DNA of 64,000 bases, taken from contig NZ_OCMS01000002.1 in assembly GCF_900215325.1 (NCBI RefSeq), positions 496,001 through 560,000 on the forward strand, given 5' to 3'. Position numbers and translations under genes: made by a program. The notes beneath the pieces are model-generated. The model made no database searches. It saw only the letters and a program-made list of their open reading frames with translations, and was not told the DNA's origin. Source of the DNA: Fibrobacter sp. UWB16 (GTDB taxonomy: Bacteria; Fibrobacterota; Fibrobacteria; Fibrobacterales; Fibrobacteraceae). Positions 34,243-43,150 of this stretch are shown one piece after another (the stretch's first letter is position 1; every line of letters starts with the position of its first letter).

Positions 34243-36534
34243 ATGAAAACAACCAAAATAACAACCCTCTTCTTGGGCTTTGCCTCTGCAATGGCTTTGG
34301 CTCAGGAAGGTTCTGCTTGCATTCCGTTCGTCAACGGAACCGGCGATTATACCAAGAATTGTTATAATGCTGGCCTCCTTGAAATGACTGAAGGCAAGTG
34401 CTATGCTCTCAACCCGGACCGTTACCGCGATGTTGAAAACCAGCTTTGGATCAACAACGTTGCTACCCAGGAATGGTGGTGGGTTGAAACTCCTTGCATC
34501 GCAGAAGTTTCTAGCTCTAGCGAAGAACCGGAATCCAGCTCCAGCGAAATCGTTGAACCGGAATCTAGCTCTAGTGAAATCGTTGAGCCGGAATCTAGCT
34601 CCAGCGAAATCGTCGAACCGGAATCCAGTTCTAGCGAAATTGTTGAACCGGAATCCTCCAGCTCCCACGAAGCGCCGGTTTCTAGCTCCAGTGCTGAACC
34701 GATCGTTGTTTCGAACTGCATTGAGTTCGTGAACGGTTCTGGCAACTACACTGAAAACTGCTATAATGCAGGCCTCCTCGAAATGGAAGAAGGCAAGTGC
34801 TACGCTATCAACCCGGATCGCTATAACGATGTTAAGAACCAGCTCTGGATCAACAACGTTGCTTCTCAGGTCTGGTGGTGGCAGGAAGTTCCGTGCGGTA
34901 CGGAAATCTCCAGCTCCAGTGCTGAAGAATCTTCCAGCTCTGTCGAAGAATCTAGCTCTAGCGTTGAAGAATCTTCTAGCTCTGTCGAAGAATCTAGCTC
35001 TAGCGTTGAAGAATCTTCCAGCTCTGTCGAAGAATCCAGCTCTAGCGTTGAAGAATCTTCCAGCTCTATCGAAGAATCCAGCTCCAGCGAAGAATCCTCC
35101 AGCTCTGTTGAAGAATCTAGCTCCAGCGTTCAGGTGGAACTCGTTGAACTTTGTGTTGCTTATGGCAAGACAAAGTTGTCTGCCAGTGTTGTTGCTAATA
35201 ACTGCTACAACGCTGATTTAAGAAACATGAAGGCGGAAACTTGCTACGCCATTAATCCGGAAATCAAGGCTCAATTTGGCTCTTATTCCGGATACACTCG
35301 CGATGTTACCGCTTCTAAAACAAGTGGACATGGAAAAAATAAGAAGTCCATCAACTGGTGGATCGAAACTCCGTGCTACGAAGAAATCGTCGTCTCTAGC
35401 TCCAGCGTCGAAGAATCTTCTAGCTCTGTTGAAGAATCCAGCTCCAGTGTCGAAGAATCCTCCAGCTCTGTTGAAGAATCCAGCTCCAGCGAAGAATCTT
35501 CCAGCTCTGTTGAAGAATCTAGCTCCAGCGAAGAATCTTCTAGCTCTGAAGAATCTAGCTCTAGCGAAATCGTTGTCGCTAAGTGCATCGAATTCGTGAA
35601 CGGCTCTGGCAACTTCACTGAAAACTGCTACAACGCAGGCCTCCTCGAAATGGAAGAAGGCAAGTGCTACGCTCTCAACCCGGATCGCTATAACGATGTC
35701 AAGAACCAGCTCTGGATCAACAACGTTGCTTCTCAGGTCTGGTGGTGGCAGGAAGTTTCTTGCGGTGATGTGATTGAATCCAGCTCCAGCGAAGAAAGCT
35801 CCAGCTCTGTTGAATCCAGCTCTAGCGAAGAATCCTCTAGCTCTGTTGAATCTAGCTCTAGCGAAGAATCCTCTAGCTCTGTTGAATCCAGCTCCAGCGA
35901 AGAATCCTCCAGCTCTGTCGAATCCAGCTCTAGCGAAGAATCCTCTAGCTCCAGCGAAATCGTCGTGTCTACTTGCATTGAATATGTGAACGGCACTGGC
36001 GACTACGATCAGCATTGCTACAACGCTGGCTTGAGAAACATGGCTGAAGGCAAGTGCTACACCATGAATCCGGCTCGTGTTGCTGAAGGTGTCCCGCAGT
36101 GGATTAATGACGATGCCACTCAGGATTGGTGGTGGGTCGAAACCTCTTGTGGTGAAGAACCGGTTGTCGAAGAACCGATCGAAATCGTCTGCAAGGGTGA
36201 TGACTGCGCTGATCTCAAGCCGATTCTCAAGGAACCGAAGCCGGCTCCGTCTTTCTCTGTTGGCCGCGACAACGGTACTTTGGCTATCGCCGAAGCTGTT
36301 GCTTCCAAGGCTAGCATGGCTGTTGCCAACAACATGTTGAGCATTGCAACGACCTCCAACGGCGTGAAGTCTGTGAAGGTCTTTAGCGTTCGCGGCGACA
36401 TGCTCCTCTCTGAAACATTCTCCGGTGCTGCAAAGACCGTTGACATGGCTCAGTTTGCTGGCAAGGGTGCTGTGATTGTTCGCCTCGTCGAAGGCCGCAA
36501 GGTCCTCGCCACGAAGCGCATTGCAGTCCGCTAA
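34243..36534 (+). CDS. Secreted five-module Cys/Trp-rich surface protein with Ser/Glu linkers
   Basis: 763 residues. Signal peptide 1-20 (LGFASAMALAQ). Five copies of a ~60-residue four-Cys module at residues 26-85, 159-218, 304-378 (divergent), 448-507 and 578-636. The consensus is CIxFVNGxGxYTxNCYNAGL, then MxEGKCYAxNPDRY, QLWINN and WWWxExPC. Linkers are runs of SSSS alternating with EE, VEE or EIVEPE, acidic and probably extended. A C-terminal sorting-like domain (about 680-763) ends KVLATKRIAVR. The clustered Trp and Cys suggest a small carbohydrate-binding fold such as CBM5/12-like, but this is inferred. Ser-rich linkers are typical of Fibrobacter secreted proteins. No catalytic domain is seen. 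Confidence 0.85.
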   Translation: MKTTKITTLFLGFASAMALAQEGSACIPFVNGTGDYTKNCYNAGLLEMTEGKCYALNPDRYRDVENQLWINNVATQEWWWVETPCIAEVSSSSEEPESSSSEIVEPESSSSEIVEPESSSSEIVEPESSSSEIVEPESSSSHEAPVSSSSAEPIVVSNCIEFVNGSGNYTENCYNAGLLEMEEGKCYAINPDRYNDVKNQLWINNVASQVWWWQEVPCGTEISSSSAEESSSSVEESSSSVEESSSSVEESSSSVEESSSSVEESSSSVEESSSSIEESSSSEESSSSVEESSSSVQVELVELCVAYGKTKLSASVVANNCYNADLRNMKAETCYAINPEIKAQFGSYSGYTRDVTASKTSGHGKNKKSINWWIETPCYEEIVVSSSSVEESSSSVEESSSSVEESSSSVEESSSSEESSSSVEESSSSEESSSSEESSSSEIVVAKCIEFVNGSGNFTENCYNAGLLEMEEGKCYALNPDRYNDVKNQLWINNVASQVWWWQEVSCGDVIESSSSEESSSSVESSSSEESSSSVESSSSEESSSSVESSSSEESSSSVESSSSEESSSSSEIVVSTCIEYVNGTGDYDQHCYNAGLRNMAEGKCYTMNPARVAEGVPQWINDDATQDWWWVETSCGEEPVVEEPIEIVCKGDDCADLKPILKEPKPAPSFSVGRDNGTLAIAEAVASKASMAVANNMLSIATTSNGVKSVKVFSVRGDMLLSETFSGAAKTVDMAQFAGKGAVIVRLVEGRKVLATKRIAVR
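34510..35955 (+). repeat. Ser/Glu linker repeats between modules
   Basis: Tandem units such as GAAGAATCTAGCTCTAGC, of 18-24 bp, encode (V/I)EESSSS, EIVEPESSSS and VESSSSEESSSS. The blocks lie about 34510-34710, 34908-35130, 35395-35570 and 35775-35960. Each linker has its own unit, so the linkers have expanded separately. Confidence 0.8.
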
Positions 36535-36563
36535 TTCGCTAACGATTTAATGTCAAAGTGAAA

Positions 36564-36596
36564 AAGGGCTTCCTCGAAAGAGGAAGTCTTTTTTTT
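36564..36596 (+). terminator. Rho-independent terminator of the five-module protein gene
   Basis: AAGGGCTTCCTC-GAAA-GAGGAAGTCTT with a GAAA tetraloop, followed by eight or more T. Confidence 0.85.
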
Positions 36597-36608
36597 ATCG
36601 TCATGTTG

Positions 36609-36719
36609 AGGGACAAAGTCCCGATATACGACACTTGCTACTTAAGTAGCTTAGTGGAGTTATGCCCTTTGGGTAAACATCCAGTTAAATCTTGTAATGA
36701 GAAAGCTGGATTTAACTGG
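36609..36719. repeat. Cluster of palindromes in non-coding DNA
   Basis: GGGAC-aaa-GTCCC (about 36610-36622), the perfect palindrome GCTACTTAAGTAGC (36637-36650), and the perfect 11-bp inverted repeat CCAGTTAAATC (36681-36691) / GATTTAACTGG (36709-36719). No convincing gene is present, although a spurious frame crosses it. Confidence 0.65.
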
Positions 36720-36745
36720 ATCCTTCCGCTTCGCGTCAGGATGAC
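36714..36745. repeat. Family-A palindromic repeat
   Basis: AACTGGATCCTTCCGCTTCG then CGTCAGGATGACG. Same ends as at 16033 and within the pseudouridine synthase gene. Its left end overlaps the 11-bp inverted repeat before it. Confidence 0.65.
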
Positions 36746-36766
36746 GAGAATGTGGGATGACGATGC

Positions 36767-36797
36767 AAAAAAAAGGAACCCCGTCGGGGGTTCCTTT
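36767..36797 (-). terminator. Rho-independent terminator, minus strand, for the large activase gene
   Basis: AAAGGAACCCC (36772-36782) pairs perfectly with GGGGTTCCTTT (36787-36797). On the minus strand the stem is followed by a run of eight T (36767-36774 complement). It lies 50 bp past the minus-strand gene ending at 36848. Confidence 0.8.
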
Positions 36798-36812
36798 GTG
36801 TAATGAAGGGTG

Positions 36813-36839
36813 ATGCCCGCTCAGCGGCGGGCATGACAA
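36813..36839. repeat. Family-B palindromic repeat
   Basis: Perfect 8-bp stem ATGCCCGC (36813-36820) / GCGGGCAT (36827-36834), loop TCAGCG, followed by GACAAA. It sits between the activase stop codon and its terminator. Confidence 0.75.
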
Positions 36840-36847
36840 ACTACTGC

Positions 36848-39800
36848 CTAGCGACTAACGTTCACCTTGTTCGCACGTTCGAGTTCGCGAGCGTTGATGA
36901 TGAGCATCTGCAAGCGGTTCTCGATGTTGGCGAAGCTGGTATCCGGATCGTAGTCCAAGCTCAGGATTTGCACGTGCGGGCAACGTTCCTTTACAGCCTT
37001 CGTGAGGCCACGGCCACTGATGTGGTTTGCGAGGCAGGCGAATGGCTGCACAATGATGTAGCTATTGATGCCGTGCTTCGAGTTGTAAAGGATTTCTGCC
37101 GGGATGAGCCAGCCTTCACCCGTGTTGTACGTCGGGTCGATAATGCCGTCGATGTAGTTCACGAGTTCGAAGCAGTCTGCGTGGTGTTCGTAAAGCTTGA
37201 ACGACTGCATGACCTTATTGGCGGTTGCTGCGGCGTGTTCAAAGAGCTTTGCGGTAATGCCACCTTCGAGGCGGTCTGAAATCGGATTGGCCGAGAATCC
37301 GCGCTTGATCTTTTCGGCGCGCACAACTTCGTCGACGCGGAAGAAGTCCATCATGCCCGGGAGGTAAACTTCCATGCCGTTGTCCATGAGGTAGTCTTCG
37401 ACATGTCCGTTGGCGCTCGGGTGGAAGTTCATGAGGATTTCGCCGAGCACAGCGACGCGCGGCTTGCGGATGCCCTTCTTGCGGCTTTCCGTGATTTCGA
37501 CCTTGTTGAATTCCTCGATGCACTGGTGCAGCATTTCGACAAGGCGCTTGGCAGAGCCGAGTTCCGTCTTCTTGAGCGTTGCTGCAGTCTTCATGAGTTC
37601 CGGCATCCACTTGCTGTAAATCTTCTTGGTTTCACCCTTGTTGATTTCGTACGGGCGGAGGGCGCGGTAAGCCGTTTCGATAGCGTCCATGAAGGCGAGA
37701 CCCCAAAGCGTATGAACGCGGAAATCGAGACCCAGCTGGAAGCCCGGATGCATGCCCTTCAGGTCGACACCGGTCGTGATGATGGAAACGTCCTTGTAAC
37801 CCGCTTCGTCAAGAGCTTTACGGCCAAGCACGGAGTACTGCACAGCGCGGCAGTTTTCGCAGTTCTTGGCAAGGCACATGGAAACTTCTGTCTGCGGAAC
37901 GTTCGGGTGTTCTTCGAGCCACTTGAGGCATTCGCCGATGTTGATTTGGCAGGGGAAGCAGATGTCGTTGTGCACGTACTTCTTGCCAAGTTCAATAGCG
38001 CGTTTGTCTGCAACCGGGAGGTAATCCGAGAGGTAACCCTTGCCCTGAATGTAGCTACTTGCGAGAATGGCGAAAGCGGGGGAGAGGTTCGGCGTCAAGA
38101 TGATACGCTTGTTCTTGTCGCTTGCCACGTACGGCGTGTGGAACTGCGGTTCGTTCGAAATCGGCTTTTCCGGGAGGTTTGCCGCACGGCGGGCCTTCAC
38201 GGTTTCGATAAAGCTCTTGATGCGGATGCCCACCGGGCCTCTTGCGTCGCCTTCGTCGAGCTTGAGCATGAGCATTTCCTTGTTGGAATCGCGGTGCATC
38301 ATGCGCATCATTTCGTCGGTCAAAACGGAGTCATGTCCGCAGCCGAAGCTCACGATCTGGGCAAGTTCAACATGCGGGTCTCTCGAAGCAATCATCGTTG
38401 CGCCGAGCATACGCAAGTGGAACGTGTTCTTGATTTCTACGCGGGTGTGGCTCGGCACATCTTGGTCGTACACGCCCGGGAGCGATTCGGTAGTAAGCAC
38501 CGGAATGCCCATCGCGGTAAAGTGGCTTGCGATGTTGTGGTTGATGAGCAAGTCGGCATGGTAGGGGCGGCCTGCAATCACAACGGCAAAGCTGTCGTTC
38601 GCCTTCACGTCGTCGAGAATCTTTTGGCCTTCTTCGAGGAGTGTGGTGCGGTAATTGTTGAGTGCCTTTTCGCCTTCCGTGACGGCCTTGTCCAAAATCT
38701 TCTTGTCGATGTTCCAGTTGTCGTGGAACCAGTCGATCGTCTGGCTTCTGCGGAGCTTGGTGTTTGCCCAGTGGAAAATCGGCTGGTCCATCGGGATGCC
38801 GTAATTCTTTTCGGGTTCGTCTGTGTTTTGGCAGATGTTCGGGTAACCTTGCACGACCGGGCAAACGGTTGTTGCGTTAAACTTGGTGTGGTCGCTCGGG
38901 AGCGAAATCATCATCGGGAAGAAGATGCGATCGACCTTCTTTTCGATGAGGCTGAGCACGTGGCCGTGGACGAGTTTGGCCGGGAAGCAGACCGTATCCG
39001 AAGGCACGCTGTGGAGGCCTGCTTCGAACATCTTGTAGTCGCTCTGGCGGCTCACGACAACGGTATAACCGAGGGCCGTGAAGAATGCTTTCCAGTAGGG
39101 GAGGCTGTTCCAGAATTCGAGCACGCGCGGGATACCGATGGTCTTTCCGTTTTGCGGCAAGAGAATCTGCGGAGCGTAGTCCTTGACCAAGAGTTGGTTC
39201 GTGCGCTTGATCATGTCCGGCACAGCCTGCATCTTCTTGTTGATTTCGGCAATGAGCTTCTTCGTTGCCGGATCGTTCGGGTCGGCGGTAACTTCGCCAC
39301 GTTCGCAGCGGTTGCCCGTCACAAAGCTCTGGCCGTCACTGAAGGTGACGATGGTACGGGAGCAATGGTTGGTGCAGTACTGGCAGAGCTGACCCGGCTG
39401 GTTGTGCCAGCTGAAAGTCTTCATGGCTTCGAGGCCGATAAACTTACTTTGCACGTTCGGGTCGGCGGCACGCTTTTCTTCCATGAACTTCTTCGTGAGG
39501 AGTGCGATACCGATAGCGCCCATTTCGCCCGGTCGTTCCGGACGGATGGCCTTGAGACCCGTGTACTGTTCGAAGGCGCGGAGAACGGCGTTGTTCTTGA
39601 ACGTACCGCCCTGCACCACAACCTTCTTGCCGAGCGTGTTGAGGTTGCGGATGCGGATGACCTTCGTAAAGACGTTGTTGATGATGGAACGGCAGATGCC
39701 AGCGATGATGTCTTCGGGCTGCTTGCCGTCGCGCTGTTCCGTGATGATGGAACTGTTCATGAACACGGTGCAGCGGCTGCCGAGCTGAGACGGGCTCTTG

Positions 39801-41293
39801 GAGTTGAATGCGAGTTCCGCAATCTTTTCCATCGGGATACCGAGGCTGCGAGCGTACGTTTCGATAAATGAACCGCAACCCGAGGAGCAGGCTTCGTTGA
39901 GGATGATGCCCGTGACGACACCGTCTTGCACGGAGATGGCCTTCATGTCCTGACCACCGATGTCCAAGATGAACGAGACGTCGGGGCAGAGGCGCTGGGC
40001 GGCATTTGCGTGGGCGACGGTTTCCACAGTGTGGTAGTCGGCGTGCACGGCCTTTGCAAAGAGCTGTTCGCCGTAACCGGTTGTACCCACGCCCAAGATG
40101 TTGAGCTTCACGCCGTATTCTTCGTAGCGGTCGGCGAGGTCCACCATGGCACGCTTCAAGACGGCGAGCGGTTCACCGTCGTTACTGGCGTAGAAGCCGT
40201 CGATGACCTTTTCGTTTTCGTCGATGAGCACGAACTTCGTGGTGGTAGAACCGGCGTCAATGCCCAAGTAGGCGTTGATGGTCGTGCCGGAAGGCGGCTG
40301 CGGGTAATGGTTGTCCGCCATCTTGTGTTCTTCGAGGAACAGCTTGTATTCCGCTTCGCTCTGGAAGAAGAGGTCGGAGGCTGCCTTAGCCTTGTTCTCG
40401 GCCTGGCGGATTTCGTTAAAGTGCACGAGAGCGTCGAGAGAACCCTCTTCGCGGTACATGCATTCTTGGTTTGCGAACATGGAGCCGTTAGCGAGAGCGG
40501 CGCCCATGGCCACGAGCACTTCGGAATGTTCCGGGACGATCGCCTGTTCGTCGGAGATGCCCAAGCGTTCCTTGAAAGCCTTCACGAGAGTCGGGTTAAA
40601 TGTGAGCGGGCCACCTTCAAAAATGACAGGCGGCTTGATTTCCATGCCCTGGGCAAGGCCACCGATGGTCTGCTTCGCGATGGCGTGGAAACTTGAAAGG
40701 GCGATATCTTCCTTGGCGATGCCGTTGTTGAGCATCGGCTGGATGTCCGTCTTGGCGAACACGCCGCAACGGCCCGAGATTTCATAGACTTTTTGGCCAC
40801 GCTTGGCGTAGCTTTCGAATACTTCCGTCTTGATGCGGAGGAGCTCCGCGACCTGGTCGATAAATGCACCCGTACCGCCGGCGCAGACACCGTTCATGCG
40901 CATGTCGGAGGCGATTAGTTTACCGGTGGTCTTGTCCTTTTCGAAGAAGACGACCTTGGCATCCTGACCGCCGAGTTCGATGGCGACCCTGGAATCGGGG
41001 TAGGTGGCACGCACCGCAAGTGCGTTTGCGACTACTTCTTGCACAAAGAAGGCGTGAGTGGCCTCGGCGAACGGCTGACCGCCGCTACCGCAGAACGTGA
41101 CCCTGAAGTTCTTGCCCGGGAAAAGGGCATGGGCTTCGCGCAGGACCTCGTAGACCTTTTTCGCCTGCATGGCGTTATGACGCTGATATGTATAGTGTAA
41201 AAGCTTAGATGTCTCGGGATCGACTACAGCAATTTTCACAGTGGTGGAGCCTACGTCGACACCCACCCATAAATCGTTCATAGAAGTATTCAT
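36848..41293 (-). CDS. Giant acyl-CoA dehydratase activase-type protein with two BadF/HgdC ATPase domains
   Basis: 1481 residues. It has two ASKHA ATPase domains of the 2-hydroxyacyl-CoA dehydratase activator type: the first from GVDVGSTTVK (11-20), with cluster cysteines Cys137 (NGVCAGGTGAF) and Cys176 (SGRCGVF); the second from GIDAGSTTTK (344-353), with Cys469/Cys473 (NEACSSGCGSF) and Cys508 (SRCTVF). The following ~850 residues have QLCQYCTNHC, GNRCERG and NDICFPCQINIGE, and match DUF2229 and dehydratase-subunit-like parts. Such fusions are widespread in anaerobes, but the reaction is not established. It probably does ATP-driven electron transfer through Fe-S clusters. It is oxygen-sensitive by analogy. 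Confidence 0.88.
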   Translation of the reverse strand: MNTSMNDLWVGVDVGSTTVKIAVVDPETSKLLHYTYQRHNAMQAKKVYEVLREAHALFPGKNFRVTFCGSGGQPFAEATHAFFVQEVVANALAVRATYPDSRVAIELGGQDAKVVFFEKDKTTGKLIASDMRMNGVCAGGTGAFIDQVAELLRIKTEVFESYAKRGQKVYEISGRCGVFAKTDIQPMLNNGIAKEDIALSSFHAIAKQTIGGLAQGMEIKPPVIFEGGPLTFNPTLVKAFKERLGISDEQAIVPEHSEVLVAMGAALANGSMFANQECMYREEGSLDALVHFNEIRQAENKAKAASDLFFQSEAEYKLFLEEHKMADNHYPQPPSGTTINAYLGIDAGSTTTKFVLIDENEKVIDGFYASNDGEPLAVLKRAMVDLADRYEEYGVKLNILGVGTTGYGEQLFAKAVHADYHTVETVAHANAAQRLCPDVSFILDIGGQDMKAISVQDGVVTGIILNEACSSGCGSFIETYARSLGIPMEKIAELAFNSKSPSQLGSRCTVFMNSSIITEQRDGKQPEDIIAGICRSIINNVFTKVIRIRNLNTLGKKVVVQGGTFKNNAVLRAFEQYTGLKAIRPERPGEMGAIGIALLTKKFMEEKRAADPNVQSKFIGLEAMKTFSWHNQPGQLCQYCTNHCSRTIVTFSDGQSFVTGNRCERGEVTADPNDPATKKLIAEINKKMQAVPDMIKRTNQLLVKDYAPQILLPQNGKTIGIPRVLEFWNSLPYWKAFFTALGYTVVVSRQSDYKMFEAGLHSVPSDTVCFPAKLVHGHVLSLIEKKVDRIFFPMMISLPSDHTKFNATTVCPVVQGYPNICQNTDEPEKNYGIPMDQPIFHWANTKLRRSQTIDWFHDNWNIDKKILDKAVTEGEKALNNYRTTLLEEGQKILDDVKANDSFAVVIAGRPYHADLLINHNIASHFTAMGIPVLTTESLPGVYDQDVPSHTRVEIKNTFHLRMLGATMIASRDPHVELAQIVSFGCGHDSVLTDEMMRMMHRDSNKEMLMLKLDEGDARGPVGIRIKSFIETVKARRAANLPEKPISNEPQFHTPYVASDKNKRIILTPNLSPAFAILASSYIQGKGYLSDYLPVADKRAIELGKKYVHNDICFPCQINIGECLKWLEEHPNVPQTEVSMCLAKNCENCRAVQYSVLGRKALDEAGYKDVSIITTGVDLKGMHPGFQLGLDFRVHTLWGLAFMDAIETAYRALRPYEINKGETKKIYSKWMPELMKTAATLKKTELGSAKRLVEMLHQCIEEFNKVEITESRKKGIRKPRVAVLGEILMNFHPSANGHVEDYLMDNGMEVYLPGMMDFFRVDEVVRAEKIKRGFSANPISDRLEGGITAKLFEHAAATANKVMQSFKLYEHHADCFELVNYIDGIIDPTYNTGEGWLIPAEILYNSKHGINSYIIVQPFACLANHISGRGLTKAVKERCPHVQILSLDYDPDTSFANIENRLQMLIINARELERANKVNVSR

Positions 41294-41425
41294 AGTGAAG
41301 CCAAATTTAGTTTTTTTTCATTATTTGAAAATGTTTTTTGGCGTTTAAGGCGATAAAACGCGCAATTTGGCGAATTTTAGGTAATTGCTCGCATGTGCAG
41401 ATTGTTGTAAGGGACCGCGCAAAAC

Positions 41426-41451
41426 AAAAAGAGGCCTGCAGACCTCTTTTT
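41426..41451. terminator. Bidirectional terminator
   Basis: AAAAAGAGG (41426-41434) and CCTCTTTTT (41443-41451) around CCTGCAGA, with internal CTGCAG palindrome. It serves the minus-strand Rpn-type gene ending at 41480, and its symmetry would stop either strand. Confidence 0.8.
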
Positions 41452-41479
41452 ATATGCACTTCAGGGGTGGATTGAGCTG

Positions 41480-42448
41480 TTATTTGATAGAAAGCGCCTT
41501 GGCAACGCTGTCTTCCGAAACACCTAACGAACGAAGATACTCGGCAATTTTCTTGTCGCGAGCGGCTTTTGCAACTTCATTTTTAGCACGTTCTTGTTCT
41601 CGTCCTTTAGCTTCTGCTTTGAGCCAAATTTCGGCTTCGATAGCTTCATCAGCGTGTTTATCGAACATATGTTCCTCCAAGGCTTTAAGCAGTTCAGGGC
41701 TTATGCGGCTTACGCGCAAACGGTTGAGCGCATCCCTAAAGATCGGGTCCTTCGATTCGGGAACTTCAAGTGGCCCTTGAGACAAGAGTTTCAGCCAGTA
41801 GTCCTCGCGTGAACTGATGCTCTTGCGAATCCTCTTAAAGTTCGGTAAATCAATTACAATATATCTATTTTTACTGAAAATGGGAAGAGCCCGATGTGTT
41901 GAGTCGCTGTGGTGAACCTCGTCCTCGCTATAGACGGCCCAAGTATCCTTAAAAATATCCTTTGACTTGAGAATTTGGAAATTACAAAGCCAGATGGAAA
42001 CCGTTTCGGGAAGTTCATAAAAATGAACCTTACGCTCCTTTTCCTCCATCAATTTGAAATACGTTGACCTGTTATATTCGTACTTGCCACGTAACGTCTG
42101 GTAAGAATTGTAGAGTTGGAGACGGTCAAGAAAGAATGGATGGCTCCTATTCTGCATCTCTATGTTGAAATAACGGTGATCCTTTGTAGTTACCCACACG
42201 TCAAGTCGCGCGGAATCATCTTCCGGCATGAAAACGTCAATGGGCTTTTCGAACTCGTAGTCGAGATCAATGATTTCATGGTCGCGGTCTAGCCCAAGCA
42301 AACAATTGAGAATATCACGAATGGAGTCCTTGTCATCCATCAGCACACGGAACGTTTCGCTGTAATACGGAAGCAAGAATTCTTCTCCCTGCGCGTTCGT
42401 GACGATGTAGTAGGCCTTCTTTTCTGAAGTCGTATTATTTTCGGTCAT
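41480..42448 (-). CDS. Rpn-type PD-(D/E)XK nuclease family protein
   Basis: 322 residues of the Rpn (recombination-promoting nuclease) / PDDEXK transposase-like family. The nuclease core is about residues 60-100: SARLDVWVTT (Asp83) then YFNIEMQ (Glu97, Gln99), a D-ExQ arrangement. Family features YNSYQTLRGKYEY and YELPETVSIWLCN follow. The C-terminal ~80 residues are a charged coiled-coil-like tail (KAEAKGREQERAKNEVAKAARDK). SD AAAGGAA precedes the ATG. These proteins are often accessory, multi-copy and mobile-element-associated; none of the flanking DNA shows clear element ends. Family members have been described as acting in recombination and, in some cases, phage restriction. Confidence 0.85.
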   Translation of the reverse strand: MTENNTTSEKKAYYIVTNAQGEEFLLPYYSETFRVLMDDKDSIRDILNCLLGLDRDHEIIDLDYEFEKPIDVFMPEDDSARLDVWVTTKDHRYFNIEMQNRSHPFFLDRLQLYNSYQTLRGKYEYNRSTYFKLMEEKERKVHFYELPETVSIWLCNFQILKSKDIFKDTWAVYSEDEVHHSDSTHRALPIFSKNRYIVIDLPNFKRIRKSISSREDYWLKLLSQGPLEVPESKDPIFRDALNRLRVSRISPELLKALEEHMFDKHADEAIEAEIWLKAEAKGREQERAKNEVAKAARDKKIAEYLRSLGVSEDSVAKALSIK

Positions 42449-42607
42449 TTACTATTCCTTTAGAGGGTTGGTTATGATTTGCCCCCTATACTATTAACAC
42501 GCTTCAGCAAGCCTTTTGGTCTAAGAAATCTTTGTAAAATATTTTTAGGCAGGAGCGGGGCATGCGTGGACAATTGCAAATGACGTTACTTTTGTATATT
42601 CAACTGT

Positions 42608-43114
42608 ATGAAAAAAATTTTGTTGTTCCTAACGATATGCGTTGCGCTTGCGAATGCACAATTCTATTACGACAAGCATGGAGAATGTCGCGGTGCGTAT
42701 AAGGACAGCTTGGACTACGCGACGCTTGTTGGGCTTGCAAAAAGATTCCATGGCCCGATTTTGGTGAAAAAGCCGGTTGAAGGTGTCAAGCCGAGAAAGA
42801 ATTTGGAAAAGATTCCTGAAAGTAAAATTCAAAGAACTTTTGAAGTGAACCGTGATTCGTTGCGCAAGGAACTTTGGCTCGAAGTGGAGAAAAACGAAAT
42901 CGTCAAAATTTGTGTTGACGCGCCTGTTGTCGCATGGGAAATATCATTAAAGGCGATTATATCTAGCGATTCGTGCCTTGCATTTCAAACGCCGACGCTT
43001 ATTGGTGTTGAAACACTTAGGGTGCATTTCTATAAAGAATACATGCCTTACTACATCAACTTCTATAACGACATATATTCCTACGATATATCACTAGAAA
43101 CTACTAACTATTAA
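42608..43114 (+). CDS. Small secreted protein, unknown
   Basis: 168 residues. Clear signal peptide, MKKILLFLTICVALANAQ, cleaved near 17-18. The mature part has four Cys and no recognised domain; KELWLEVEKNEIVKICVD and AFQTPTLIGVETLRVHFY suggest beta strands. The final codons and the stop (TTNY-stop) are supplied by a family-C repeat at 43101-43125, so the C-terminus may have been altered by repeat insertion. It is followed after 36 bp by the second AlgX-like gene on the same strand. Confidence 0.65.
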   Translation: MKKILLFLTICVALANAQFYYDKHGECRGAYKDSLDYATLVGLAKRFHGPILVKKPVEGVKPRKNLEKIPESKIQRTFEVNRDSLRKELWLEVEKNEIVKICVDAPVVAWEISLKAIISSDSCLAFQTPTLIGVETLRVHFYKEYMPYYINFYNDIYSYDISLETTNY

Positions 43115-43125
43115 CTAGTAACTAC
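43101..43125. repeat. Family-C repeat at a gene end
   Basis: CTACTAACTATTAACTAGTAACTAC provides the last codons and TAA of the preceding small secreted protein gene. Confidence 0.55.
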
Positions 43126-43150
43126 TTCACAAAATTCTATCTTATCTCCC

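Noticed and set aside
34510-35955. CRISPR-like regular repeats
   Set aside because: The repeats are in-frame codon repeats for SSSSEE linkers, without distinct spacers of constant length, and no cas genes are present.
36558-36803. 81-codon frame between the five-module protein and the activase gene
   Set aside because: Built entirely from a terminator, palindromes and a family-A repeat.
37403-39871. 822-codon plus-strand open frame opposite the large activase gene
   Set aside because: It is the antisense shadow of a gene with clear Fe-S and ATPase motifs; its translation is low-complexity His/Val/Phe-rich and shows no domain.
41480-42448. Insertion sequence encoding the Rpn-type protein
   Set aside because: No terminal inverted repeats or target duplications were found around it; the nearby palindrome is a terminator.
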